From positions 40,383 through 104,382 of the forward strand of contig JAQVAV010000013.1 in assembly GCA_028690665.1 (NCBI GenBank): a stretch of DNA of 64,000 nucleotides, in the 5' to 3' direction. The DNA comes from Paludibacter sp. (GTDB taxonomy: Bacteria > Bacteroidota > Bacteroidia > Bacteroidales > Paludibacteraceae). The notes under the pieces are model-generated. The model ran no database searches and had not been told where the DNA came from. It worked only from the letters and a program-made list of their open reading frames with translations. Made by a program: the position numbers and the translations under genes. Positions 47,701 to 56,402 of the stretch are shown piece after piece. Each line of letters begins with the position of its first letter. Positions within the stretch are counted from its first letter, which is position 1.

Positions 47701-48365
47701 TAAAAGATGCAAACGACCGGGCTGTAGGTTTGGCCGGATATCATGATAACAGCAGTGCAGTAGCTGGCGATGTAATTATTCAGAATAATGTAAATCTTGC
47801 AGATTCAATTTTGTCGAAAAATTATGAATTGACGAATTTGGTTAGAATTTTTGATGATAATAGCCGCACTTGCACTATGGCTAATAATTATTCGATAAGT
47901 AGTACCGTACTGGGTAAATATGATTTATCTTCATTTGCAGTGGCTACTACAGAACTCACTGTAGATGGTCGTAACGGAGCTAATATGACAGCTGATACCG
48001 ATGCTAAAACACAGGCATTTTATAGTGGAACTATGGGTTGGAACTTTGCAAGTATCTGGAAAATTAATGAAGGAGTAAGCTACCCTGAATTGCAGGCATT
48101 TAGCCCTGTATCGACTACTAATGTTGAACAGTCAGCTCAGAATCAGTTTGTAATTTATCCAAATATGTTGTCTGAAGGTCAGAGCTTTAAAGTAAACAAT
48201 TCTGAAAAAGGACAGTTGTGCATATATTCTTTACAGGGCGCATTGCTCGAACAACTGAATATTGAAGCTAATGCGACAATTACTAACCGTCTTTCTCAGG
48301 GAACTTATATTGTTAAGTTTACAATGGGAACTACTGCCCGGTTTGGTAGATTAATCGTAAAATAA
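44709..48365 (+). CDS. GLUG-repeat surface protein, T9SS-exported
   Basis: A 1218-residue secreted protein with a signal peptide (1-27), three successive GLUG-type beta-helix blocks (about 27-345, 415-715 and 800-1120) and a T9SS domain (from about 1140, IYPNML). Each block opens in the same way (LSGSYVLTSDITL, NMDFLLTADLDM, AKNYKLMADLDL), then has a G-T-x-D-G-x-G-H motif and a C-Y-V/F-N/S pattern. No catalytic domain is seen. The first block is closely related to the N-terminus of the MBL protein at 6365. It has its own copy of the shared operator and is followed by a strong terminator, so it is made alone and in step with the enzymes. A role in adhesion or glycan display is likely but not proven. 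Confidence 0.85.
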   Translation: MKKNYYLLRKMLALVIIGMTSTFMYGQTSISDAAGLAAIANDLSGSYVLTSDITLTGDWAPIGTFTGTLDGQGHIIYGIKVDDSSTAERGLFSRTNGATIRNLGIENANIVGNERIGAFAGVFQGGTLEQCYVANSYIEGRDHVGSLCGDATGAANIQNCYGAANIYSREYQAGGLVGVANDNSTTISKCYFSGIVRCATNSRPAGILAWRDSGTPVVQYCVNLAPYILGSGNLRIAGSNDGDVTLTSNYSISSCKLSSDINNYDGSTVPTDDANYGADKRHGENIPGGDENALTSGFYATTLGWDFTESTGVWKMLGDGYPVLQWQTAPVNSSALRLASSYSLQNGDQINLNDLVSNRGLVLSFSTTSDKITIEGNIATAHDINTPEDAIISISVNSDFTETDQLIIHLFPTGPITISTPAELNAVTQFPNMDFLLTADLDMTGIPFSGLCSSSNPFTGTFDGNGHIIKGLTYSNTSTNNMGLFVATSGATIEKLGIEGASIVANKEVGALIGLMNGGTVDQCYVSNSYIEGLDHVASIAGKIYGGAVVQNSYSTANVYSRSSQAGGIGGVILDAGSKVSKCYFSGKVAIPTAIDRPGGIVALVDNSGGITIEYCVNLASSIIGGANCRIVQNGNASNYTLTSNYSISTTIMNPNGSVASTSDSNVATDKLHGANLPSDADALSSTFYETTQGWDFTNTWAMLPTGGYPVLKWQTSPQDVTVFSANNGALVSTGSVDLNKLVVTNNAKNAIAFTTDNSNITIDANNVLTMNSAVSSVETATITISPKADFNLTSGSPTSFTVALVPNDADPVEISTVSGLAIVETYPAKNYKLMADLDLTGVTFDGLCSIDVPFTGTFDGNGHVISNVTNTKWADQKAKVKGTGLFNATKGATIKKLGVESALITGIDQNVGGIIGQMQGGLIEECYVSNSQINGYDHVGSLVGGVNDYNNDKSGAGATVRNCYGDANVYSTNYQAGGLTGTVMKGIVENCYFTGNVKDANDRAVGLAGYHDNSSAVAGDVIIQNNVNLADSILSKNYELTNLVRIFDDNSRTCTMANNYSISSTVLGKYDLSSFAVATTELTVDGRNGANMTADTDAKTQAFYSGTMGWNFASIWKINEGVSYPELQAFSPVSTTNVEQSAQNQFVIYPNMLSEGQSFKVNNSEKGQLCIYSLQGALLEQLNIEANATITNRLSQGTYIVKFTMGTTARFGRLIVK

Positions 48366-48382
48366 GTTATCAATAATAGAAC

Positions 48383-48422
48383 GCACACACTCTTTTGAAT
48401 CTTAAAAGAGTGTGTGCTTTTT
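48383..48422 (+). terminator. Strong Rho-independent terminator after the GLUG gene
   Basis: A perfect 14-bp stem (GCACACACTCTTTT at 48383-48396 with its complement at 48404-48417), a 7-base loop and a T run. Confidence 0.9.
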
Positions 48423-48662
48423 CAGATTCTGGACGACTTGTTACATATATTTATATGAGTCTATATATTTAAATTCACAAATTTAAACAAAATAAATTGG
48501 TAAAATATAGTGTTTATCAGCAATCGTTTTTTTGTAAACATTGATATTTGTTTAATCTGCACCTATGTATATATAAAATAAGTTTTCTGTCTTTTCTCCT
48601 TCAAAATAGTAAGTTTAGTGCTTGTTTCGTTTATTTTAAATGATATCGGCAGTAAAGTTTAA

Positions 48663-48745
48663 TGTCATAATAGTTTACTTTCTCGCCATCAAATAAATCA
48701 GTTCCCTTATTCTGTTTGTGACAAAAATCATTTGTATACTTTTGC
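48663..48745 (+). promoter_or_regulatory. Direct-repeat operator and promoter of the SusCD unit
   Basis: Half-sites start TGTCATAATAGTTTACTTT at 48663 and CGCCATCAAATAAATCAGTT at 48684 (21-bp period). Ten bases later is a TTTG -33 element (48715-48718), then after 18 bases the -7 box TACTTTTGC (48737-48745), an exact TAnnTTTGC, 74 bp after the first half-site. The start codon is 97 bases on. An activator bound just upstream of -33 is the simplest reading. The 476-base gap otherwise holds only the terminator at 48383. Confidence 0.8.
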
Positions 48746-48841
48746 TTCGTGTTAAGATTGATTAACCGTTTTTGTAAAACTGTTACAAATAAAAGTCAAA
48801 TTCATATATAAAAATCATAATTAAACAATTTTAAAAATATC

Positions 48842-50209
48842 ATGAAAACAAAAGAAAAATATGTACAATATCCTGTCAAAGGATTGTTGTTTTTTTCTAT
48901 CCTGATTTTTTTATCCTTTAATTTTATTGGATGTAATTCAGGTTCGGATGATGAGTTAGTCGTATCTCCTCCTGATCCGAATGTTGAAACGGCCATTACA
49001 AATTATTATCCCGATAGTGGAGGTGTAGCTACAAAGCTGATTTTACACGGAACAAACTTTGGAACTGATACTTCCTATCTTAAAGTTTATGTAAATGGTA
49101 AAAAAGCCGCGATCATTGGCTGTGATGGAGAGGCTGTTTATGCGATTGTCCCTTCAAGGGCAGATTCAGGATTTGTGAAGCTTGTTGTAGGCAAGTCACC
49201 GGATGTAAAAGAATATGTATATCCTACCCAGTTTAAATATTTCTTTAGCGAAAATGTGAGTACCGTTTGTGGACAAAATGGTGTTACGGGTATAGATGAC
49301 GGCGATGTTAATACTGCTACGCTCAGACGTCCGTGGAATATCGCGTTTGACCAGGATGGAACTTTATTTTTTATTGATGAAGGTCGTGGACAGAGTTCTG
49401 ATGGCGGATTACGAAAATATGTCGATGGTAATGTGGAAACTATAATGCGTAATTCAGCAGGTGTATTCCAGTCTCCGACAGCTTTGGCGTTCAATCTGGC
49501 GCAGGATACATTATTTATGTTACAGACAATTTTTGACGACAATAATATGTCGACTGACGCTGCTATTGCATATTTTACCAGAAATGAAGGATTTAGTGTT
49601 ATTAAACCGTATATCAGAGCTACTTTGACATTTAAGGCTACCGGAATTGCAGTTCATCCTACGACTGGTGATATTTTCTTTAATAGCCAGATGGACGGTT
49701 ATATTTATAAAGCAGATAAGGCTACTATGGGATATGAAAAAATGTTCCAGTTAAATGGCTCTGATACAGAGTTAAAGCTGGCATTCGATCCGCAGGGAGA
49801 ATATCTATATATTATTATTAAAAATAAACATTGTATTTACCGGGCTCAATACAATAAATCTACCCGTAAGGTTGAAAACCCGACACTTTTTGCTGGACAA
49901 TGGAATGCTAGTGGATATTTAGATGGAATTGGCCCTGCAGCAAAGTTTGATACTCCTGGGCAAGGAACTTTTGATCCCGATGGGAATCTTTATGTTCCCG
50001 ATAAATATAATCATTGTATTCGTAAGATCACACCTGATGGCGTAGTTTCTACTTTTGCCGGTGTGGGCGGAACGTCTGGCTACAAAGATGGAGATCCGTT
50101 GGAATCACTTTTCAATCAGCCTGAATGTATTACCTATAATCCGGCGGATGATGGATGGTACGTGGCGGACAGGGAAAATAGTTTGATCAGAAAAATTCTT
50201 GTTGAGTAA
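48842..50209 (+). CDS. IPT/TIG and NHL-repeat lipoprotein, likely surface glycan-binding protein
   Basis: A 455-residue lipoprotein (C31 in FIGCNSG). An IPT/TIG immunoglobulin-like domain (about 47-125: ITNYYPDSGGVATKLILHG) is followed by an NHL-type six-bladed propeller (about 130-455) with repeats such as DQDGTLFFIDEG, DPDGNLYVPDKYNHCIRKI and VADRENSLIRKI. IPT-NHL lipoproteins are commonly encoded just before SusC in Bacteroidota PULs and are taken as surface glycan-binding or scaffold proteins. It is the first gene of the long SusCD unit, 28 bases before susC. Confidence 0.85.
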   Translation: MKTKEKYVQYPVKGLLFFSILIFLSFNFIGCNSGSDDELVVSPPDPNVETAITNYYPDSGGVATKLILHGTNFGTDTSYLKVYVNGKKAAIIGCDGEAVYAIVPSRADSGFVKLVVGKSPDVKEYVYPTQFKYFFSENVSTVCGQNGVTGIDDGDVNTATLRRPWNIAFDQDGTLFFIDEGRGQSSDGGLRKYVDGNVETIMRNSAGVFQSPTALAFNLAQDTLFMLQTIFDDNNMSTDAAIAYFTRNEGFSVIKPYIRATLTFKATGIAVHPTTGDIFFNSQMDGYIYKADKATMGYEKMFQLNGSDTELKLAFDPQGEYLYIIIKNKHCIYRAQYNKSTRKVENPTLFAGQWNASGYLDGIGPAAKFDTPGQGTFDPDGNLYVPDKYNHCIRKITPDGVVSTFAGVGGTSGYKDGDPLESLFNQPECITYNPADDGWYVADRENSLIRKILVE

Positions 50210-50237
50210 GTTAATTGTCTTGTAATAGTTTAGTAAT

Positions 50238-53200
50238 ATGAAAAAAATAAATCATAGAATTATAAGTACTTTATTGCTGATGTTTTTTGTTATTAGCGTA
50301 ATTGCACAATCGCAAACAAAGACAATAAGCGGAAAAATCACAGATGAAAAAGGCGAACCTTTAATAGGAGTAGCAATTATCGTTAAAGATCAGCCTGGTT
50401 TGGGAACTACAACAGATATTGATGGTAGATATACTATTAAGGCCGGTGAATATGATGTTTTGGTTGTTAAATATGTTGGATATAAGGTTGTTGAACTTCC
50501 GGTCGTTAAAGGACAATTCAATGTTCAATTAGAGGACGAAAATAAGAAACTGGATGAAGTGGTAGTTTCAGCAGCTGGGGTTATTCAAAGAAAAGCGACT
50601 CTTTCCGGAGCAATTACTACGGTTGATGTTTCCAAGTTGAATGTACCTACGGCAAATCTTAGTAATGCATTGGTTGGAAATGTTGCCGGAATTATCGGAT
50701 ATCAAAGTAGTGGCGAACCAGGTGAAAATAAAACGGAATTCTGGGTGCGTGGTATCAGTACCTTTGGGGCTAATTCAAAAGCTCTGGTTTTGGTGGATGG
50801 TATTGAACGTTCGTTGGATGAATTAAACTATGAAGATATCGAATCTTTCAGTGTGCTGAAAGATGCTTCTGCTACGGCTATTTATGGTTCGCGTGGTGCT
50901 AATGGAGTTATCCTTATTACTACTAAAAGAGGTAGTGCCGGGAAGGTGAATATTAATTTTAAAGCTGAATATGGTTATAATACCCGTTCCCGGACTCCTA
51001 TATATACGGACGGAATTACTTATGCAGAGATGGCAAATGAAGCTTGTTTGACAAGGTATCAGGAACCAATTTATTCTGATCAGGATATTGAAATCATTCG
51101 AAGAAATTTAGATCCGGATTTATTCCCTAATGTAAATTGGCAGGATGTTATATTAAAAAATGGAGCTTCTAATTATCGTGGAACATTATCTTTGAGTGGT
51201 GGAGGTTCTACCGCACGGTATTATGTTTCAGGTAGCTATTATAATGAAGGAGGTATTTATAGAACAACTAACGTAAACAAATACAGTACGAATGTTGCTT
51301 ACTCAAGGTATAACTATCGTTCAAATGTAGATGTAAACGTCACAAAAACTACTTTATTGAAGATGGGGGTTTCGGGATATTTAGTTAATCAGACAAAACC
51401 AGGCTATTCTTCAGATTATATATGGGGGTCGCTTTCAAATCTTACTCCCCTGTCGGTTCCTCGCATGTATTCGAATGGATACATTCCAACTTATGGCTCC
51501 AATGATGAGATGAATCCTGAAGTTCAGTTAAATAATACCGGATATAAAACGGTGTGGAAAAATAAAGCGGAAACGAATATTACGTTAGAGCAAAATTTAG
51601 ATTTTGTGACAAAAGGTTTGCGTTTTATCGGAACATTTTCTTTTGATACTGAAAATGAAAATACTATTAACCGTTTTAAAAACCCGGAATTATGGCGTGC
51701 TGAAAGAAAGCGCGATAGCGATGGTAATTTGATAATGACCAGAGTTGCTTCTGAGTCGTTGATGAGTCAATCTGGTGAATCAGATGGAAACAGACGATCT
51801 TATACGGAGGCCAAATTGGATTATAATACAAAGATAGGTGAGGATCATAGAATTACGGGACTTTTGATGTACTATCAACAGGAGAGAGTAAATACTGTTA
51901 ATGTTACGAAGGATGTCAGATCGTCAATACCATTTAGAAATATTGGATTATCCGGACGTGCAACTTATGGGTATAAAGACAGATATTTATTTGATTTTAA
52001 CTTTGGATATACAGGGTCTGAAAATTTTGAACCCGGTGAGCGATTTGGCTTTTTCCCTGCGGTATCAGGGGCTTGGGTGATTTCCGAAGAACCATTTGTA
52101 AAACAAAATGTCAGTTGGTTGGATATGTTTAAGATTCGCTATTCTTACGGAGAAGTTGGAAACGATAAGTTGACAGATAAGGATTATGAGTACGAAAAGC
52201 GTTTCCCGTATATGTCTTTTATTGATACCTCAAGTTCATATAATTGGGGTGAATATAGTTCTAATTATATGCAGGGGTATCGCATTACAACCATTGGATC
52301 TTCAAATCTAACTTGGGAAACTGCCAAGAAACATGACATTGGGCTTGACCTTGTGTTATTGAAAAATAAAATAACATTTACGATAGATGCATTTACAGAC
52401 CATCGTTCAAATATTTTTATACAACGAAATTTGATGCCATACTCTACCGGGTTGCAGGACTTGCGGCCTTGGGCCAATATCGGCGAGATGAAATCTCATG
52501 GTATGGACGGTGTTGCTTCATACTCAGATAAAATCGGTAAAGTAAACTTTACATTGAGAGGTAACTTTACTTATGCAACTACCGATGTTTTGAATTATGA
52601 TGAAGCAGATAATGCATTGTGGTATCAAATGAGGAAAGGATACCGTTGGAATCAGAGTCGTGGTTTGGTTGCGTTGGGCTTGTTTAAAGATCAGGAAGAT
52701 ATTGACAATAGCCCGAGTCAATTGGCTTATGGAACATATTTTCCGGGAGATATAAAATATAAAGATGTGAATGGAGATGGTATTATTAATGATGATGATA
52801 TTGTGCCCATCGGAACTACCACTGTTCCTTCATTTGTATATGGAACAGGATTAAGTCTGAGTTGGAAAAATTTTGACTTTAATATTCTTTTACAAGGTGC
52901 CGGAATGGTTGATTTCTTCCTTTCAGGAAACAGTGTTCAACCATTTTCGGGAGGGAGTGTAGGTAATATTTTGGAAGCTATGACTAATCCTGAAGATCGT
53001 TGGATTTCAAGAGAAATCTCAGGTACCGCAGCTACTGAAAATTCGAATGCAATTTTACCAAGATTATCTTATGGTTCAAGTTCCGGAAGTAAAAATAATT
53101 TTCAGCAGTCTACATTCTGGTTGCGTGATGGCCGTTATTTGAGACTGAAAAATTTAGAATTCGGATATAATTTTCCCCGAACATTAGTACAGTCGCTGCA

Positions 53201-53348
53201 TGCTACGAATATGCGTCTCGGGTTTATCGGACAAAACCTTATGGTATTTAGCCCTTTTAAATGGTGGGATCCCGAATTAAGTTCTAGTAATGGTGCAAAA
53301 TACCCGCTTTCTAAAACTTTCTCATTCAATTTTACAATTAATTTCTAA
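50238..53348 (+). CDS. susC: SusC-like TonB-dependent outer-membrane transporter
   Basis: A 1036-residue protein with a signal peptide (about 1-24), a carboxypeptidase-regulatory-like domain (about 29-110, SGKITDEKGEPLIGVAI), a TonB-box region, a plug domain (about 118-230: LVGNVAGIIGYQSSGEPG, WVRGISTFGANSKALVLVDG, ASATAIYGSRGANGVILIT) and the outer-membrane beta-barrel ending in an aromatic C-terminus (FNFTINF). With the SusD partner 12 bases downstream it forms the importer for the released mannan oligosaccharides. Substrate is inferred from the surrounding enzymes. Confidence 0.96.
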   Translation: MKKINHRIISTLLLMFFVISVIAQSQTKTISGKITDEKGEPLIGVAIIVKDQPGLGTTTDIDGRYTIKAGEYDVLVVKYVGYKVVELPVVKGQFNVQLEDENKKLDEVVVSAAGVIQRKATLSGAITTVDVSKLNVPTANLSNALVGNVAGIIGYQSSGEPGENKTEFWVRGISTFGANSKALVLVDGIERSLDELNYEDIESFSVLKDASATAIYGSRGANGVILITTKRGSAGKVNINFKAEYGYNTRSRTPIYTDGITYAEMANEACLTRYQEPIYSDQDIEIIRRNLDPDLFPNVNWQDVILKNGASNYRGTLSLSGGGSTARYYVSGSYYNEGGIYRTTNVNKYSTNVAYSRYNYRSNVDVNVTKTTLLKMGVSGYLVNQTKPGYSSDYIWGSLSNLTPLSVPRMYSNGYIPTYGSNDEMNPEVQLNNTGYKTVWKNKAETNITLEQNLDFVTKGLRFIGTFSFDTENENTINRFKNPELWRAERKRDSDGNLIMTRVASESLMSQSGESDGNRRSYTEAKLDYNTKIGEDHRITGLLMYYQQERVNTVNVTKDVRSSIPFRNIGLSGRATYGYKDRYLFDFNFGYTGSENFEPGERFGFFPAVSGAWVISEEPFVKQNVSWLDMFKIRYSYGEVGNDKLTDKDYEYEKRFPYMSFIDTSSSYNWGEYSSNYMQGYRITTIGSSNLTWETAKKHDIGLDLVLLKNKITFTIDAFTDHRSNIFIQRNLMPYSTGLQDLRPWANIGEMKSHGMDGVASYSDKIGKVNFTLRGNFTYATTDVLNYDEADNALWYQMRKGYRWNQSRGLVALGLFKDQEDIDNSPSQLAYGTYFPGDIKYKDVNGDGIINDDDIVPIGTTTVPSFVYGTGLSLSWKNFDFNILLQGAGMVDFFLSGNSVQPFSGGSVGNILEAMTNPEDRWISREISGTAATENSNAILPRLSYGSSSGSKNNFQQSTFWLRDGRYLRLKNLEFGYNFPRTLVQSLHATNMRLGFIGQNLMVFSPFKWWDPELSSSNGAKYPLSKTFSFNFTINF

Positions 53349-53360
53349 TCTTAAATATAT

Positions 53361-55349
53361 ATGAATAAAAGATATATTATGAAAATGCAATTTAAAATCG
53401 TTGGATTATTTTTGATAATATCAACGCTTGCTTCATGTCATTATCTTGATGTTGATCAATACTTTGATGATACATTGACCCTGGATTCTGCTTTTACAAA
53501 AAGAACTTATGTCGAAGGATTCCTGTCAAACGCTTTCGAAGTAATGTATGTCGATGTTTCAGATATATCTTCCGGAGGGAGGGATGCTTATTACACCGGA
53601 GGCTATGCTCTTTTTGCTTCCGATGATCTACTCAAAATGGATGATTATACAAAACGTTATCAGAATGGAGAATATAGTCCTTCCGAAACGCTATTGGAAG
53701 ATAAATGGAAGCGTGTGTTTGAACCGGTACGTAAAGCCTCGACGTTTATTAAATATGTAGATAAATGTACGGAAATGACTATGGCTGAGCGTTCGGATTT
53801 AAAAGCGCAAGCCCGTTTCTTAAGGGCGTATGCCTATTGGGTATTACTACGTCAGTATGGGCCGATTCCTCTTATTCCGGAAGATGGTTTCGATATCAGC
53901 ATGACTTATTCTGAACTTTCTGTACAGAGAAACACTTTTGACGAATGCGTAGATTTCATTGCAACTGATTTTTTGTTAGCAGCTCGGAATCTGCCATTAA
54001 CACGTACGGCTAACAATATTGGTCGTCCTACAAGGGGAGCTGCTTTAGCGGCTCGTGCCAGATTATATTTATATGCGGCAAGTCCGTTGTATAACGGTAA
54101 CAAAGATTTGTTTGAGTTGAAAAACAATGATGGAACGCAATTAATACCACAGGACTATGACGAAAGTAAGTGGGCACGGGCAGCAGCAGCAGCATTGGAT
54201 GTTATAAACCTGAAACAATATAGCTTGTTGACTGTAGATACAACGAGTACAACAGTTAAGCCTCCATATAATGCTAATTATTCAGATAAAAATTTTCCGG
54301 ATGGTTGGGCCGATATAGATCCTTTCGAATCATATCGTCGGGTTTTTGATGGTGCCGTATCAGCATCAAAAAATCCGGAAATTATTTTTACAAGGCCTAA
54401 TGATAATGATTATGGTATAGCGGATCTGGTAAAGCTTTTAATGCCTTATTCCTTAGAAGGAACTAATGCTATTGCTGTTACTTTGAAACAGGTAGATGCC
54501 TATTGCATGAAAGATGGTCGTACAATTGATGAAGCAAAAGCTACAGGAGATTATGTTGAAGATGGATTCACAACAACTGCCTCAGAATATGATTTTCTTT
54601 CAAGAGGTGTCTCGTTGCAGTATGCTAACCGGGAACCACGCTTCTATGCGTCTATTGCTTATCCGGGTAGTGTATGGGAATGTTCAAGTGCAGGGGAAAA
54701 GACTTATCAGAATAAACAAGTTTTTTATTATAAAGATCAGACAGATGGGAAACAATATGGAACTGAGGGTAATTATCCTGTAACCGGAATCGGGTTGAAA
54801 AAGTATTATAATCCGGAAGATGCTCTTACTGAGGGCGGATATCTTGTTGAAAAATTCGAACCAGCTATTCGATATGCCGATGTTTTACTTTGGTATGCCG
54901 AAGCTGTGAATGAATTAACCCAGACTTATAAAGAAACCTTGTTTAACGGAGATGAGGTTGAAATTAAGAGAGATGTGGAAGAAATGCGTAAGGGCATGAA
55001 ACCTGTCAGAATGAGGGCTGGTGTACCTGACCTTGCAGATAATGTATATCAGGATCAGGATGCATTCCGAACTGCTCTGAAACATGAAAGACAGATTGAA
55101 TTATTTGCAGAGTCGAAACGTTACTATGACCTGAGACGCTGGAAAGATGCTGCAATTGAAGAAAATATCCCTATATATGGATACAATATTGAGATGAATC
55201 AGACCAATTCTCAAAAACAAAGTTTTTATAAGTCAACGTTGGTAAGTACTTACCCGAAAATTTTTCTTGATCCAAAAATGTATTTATGGCCGATTCCCCA
55301 ATATGAATTGGTGCGAAATAAAAAGCTTACACAAAATCCCGGTTGGTAA
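53361..55349 (+). CDS. susD: SusD-like glycan-binding lipoprotein
   Basis: A 662-residue RagB/SusD-family lipoprotein (cysteine at residue 26 in TLASCHYLDVD). The TPR-like features ARFLRAYAYWVLLRQYGPIPLI, AARARLYLYAASPLYNG and ERQIELFAESKRYYDLRRWKD are typical. It caps the SusC barrel and binds oligosaccharide. A second ATG at 53379 would give an equally good lipoprotein signal, so the start is not certain. It lies 12 bases after susC and 27 before the next gene. Confidence 0.96.
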   Translation: MNKRYIMKMQFKIVGLFLIISTLASCHYLDVDQYFDDTLTLDSAFTKRTYVEGFLSNAFEVMYVDVSDISSGGRDAYYTGGYALFASDDLLKMDDYTKRYQNGEYSPSETLLEDKWKRVFEPVRKASTFIKYVDKCTEMTMAERSDLKAQARFLRAYAYWVLLRQYGPIPLIPEDGFDISMTYSELSVQRNTFDECVDFIATDFLLAARNLPLTRTANNIGRPTRGAALAARARLYLYAASPLYNGNKDLFELKNNDGTQLIPQDYDESKWARAAAAALDVINLKQYSLLTVDTTSTTVKPPYNANYSDKNFPDGWADIDPFESYRRVFDGAVSASKNPEIIFTRPNDNDYGIADLVKLLMPYSLEGTNAIAVTLKQVDAYCMKDGRTIDEAKATGDYVEDGFTTTASEYDFLSRGVSLQYANREPRFYASIAYPGSVWECSSAGEKTYQNKQVFYYKDQTDGKQYGTEGNYPVTGIGLKKYYNPEDALTEGGYLVEKFEPAIRYADVLLWYAEAVNELTQTYKETLFNGDEVEIKRDVEEMRKGMKPVRMRAGVPDLADNVYQDQDAFRTALKHERQIELFAESKRYYDLRRWKDAAIEENIPIYGYNIEMNQTNSQKQSFYKSTLVSTYPKIFLDPKMYLWPIPQYELVRNKKLTQNPGW

Positions 55350-55376
55350 TTATTGAAAATTATAAGTTAAGTAAAT

Positions 55377-56300
55377 ATGAAGAAAGTAATATATTTTATA
55401 GTCATCCTGTTAATAGCTTTTAATTATAGCTGTAGTGATGGCTTGCCCGAGGAGCAGTTTGAAAAACTTGTTTTACTCACGAAAAATGGATGGATTGATC
55501 AGGACATTGATGTCTCATCAACGGGAGTGGTTGAGATCCCGATAGCAACTTCTATCAGTGGAACTTCGACTAATAAAGAAGATGTCGTTGTAAATTTAGA
55601 TTTTGATCCGGATACATTGTCCGAATATAATTTTGAAAAATACAGAAAAGATAGTTTATTGTATTATCAGAGTGTGCCGGATGGTGTCTTTTCTTTTGAA
55701 AAGACAGTTGTAGATATAGCAAAAAATAATGATACAGGAGTAACAAAATTGATTGTTGATTTAAATAAAATTACGGATAAATATAAAGATTATGTAATTC
55801 CTATTCAGATAAAAAATACTTCCAAGTATGTGCTGGCGGATAATATTTATACAAAAGCGTTATATCATTTACAGTTGAAAAATGATTATTCCGGTACATA
55901 TTCCGGTACAACGACTGTATTTAAAACCAAAGGAAGTGCTGAAATTAATGATGAGGATCAGAAAGTTACGACGTCTGTCAAAACTTTATATGCGATTTCC
56001 GATAGTGTGTGTTATTTTTATGCAGGCATGACCGATCGAAATACTTCTGACCGGGATAAATATATTATCAATATTACATTCCACTCGAATGATTCAATTT
56101 CCATGGAAAGTACTAATTCTGATTTGAATTTTGTATTGGAAAAAGCAACCAAGAGTATTAGTAAAATGGAAAATTCAACCGATTTGCGATATGAAAAGGT
56201 TACTACTACACTGGATATGACCTATAAATTTACCGATTTGTCATCGAACAGGTTGAGGTCGGAAGGTTTGGTTTCTATGACGCAGCTTGTTCTAAAATAA
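55377..56300 (+). CDS. DUF1735/BT3987-type lipoprotein, likely surface glycan-binding protein
   Basis: A 307-residue lipoprotein (C19 in NYSCSDG). The N-terminal half (about 25-165) has the DUF1735 pattern VVNLDFDPDTLSEYN ... YVIPIQIKNTSKYVLADN, followed by a DUF4361-like lipocalin-type domain (YSGTYSGTTTVFKT ... NITFHSNDSISM). Such proteins follow susD in many Bacteroidota PULs and bind the target glycan at the surface. Tightly linked to susD (27 bases). Confidence 0.85.
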   Translation: MKKVIYFIVILLIAFNYSCSDGLPEEQFEKLVLLTKNGWIDQDIDVSSTGVVEIPIATSISGTSTNKEDVVVNLDFDPDTLSEYNFEKYRKDSLLYYQSVPDGVFSFEKTVVDIAKNNDTGVTKLIVDLNKITDKYKDYVIPIQIKNTSKYVLADNIYTKALYHLQLKNDYSGTYSGTTTVFKTKGSAEINDEDQKVTTSVKTLYAISDSVCYFYAGMTDRNTSDRDKYIINITFHSNDSISMESTNSDLNFVLEKATKSISKMENSTDLRYEKVTTTLDMTYKFTDLSSNRLRSEGLVSMTQLVLK

Positions 56301-56311
56301 TATTTAATAAA

Positions 56312-56358
56312 TTCATAGTTAGCGTTGTTTTTTAGTAAAGCTAACTATGAAACTATTT
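56312..56358 (+). terminator. Hairpin terminator or attenuator inside the SusCD unit
   Basis: A perfect 12-bp stem (TTCATAGTTAGC at 56312-56323 with GCTAACTATGAA at 56340-56351) precedes ACTATTTTTT. It may reduce transcription of the three genes beyond it. Confidence 0.75.
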
Positions 56359-56402
56359 TTTGAAATTATAGAATAAAAATAATTACTTAAATTAAAAATG
56401 TT

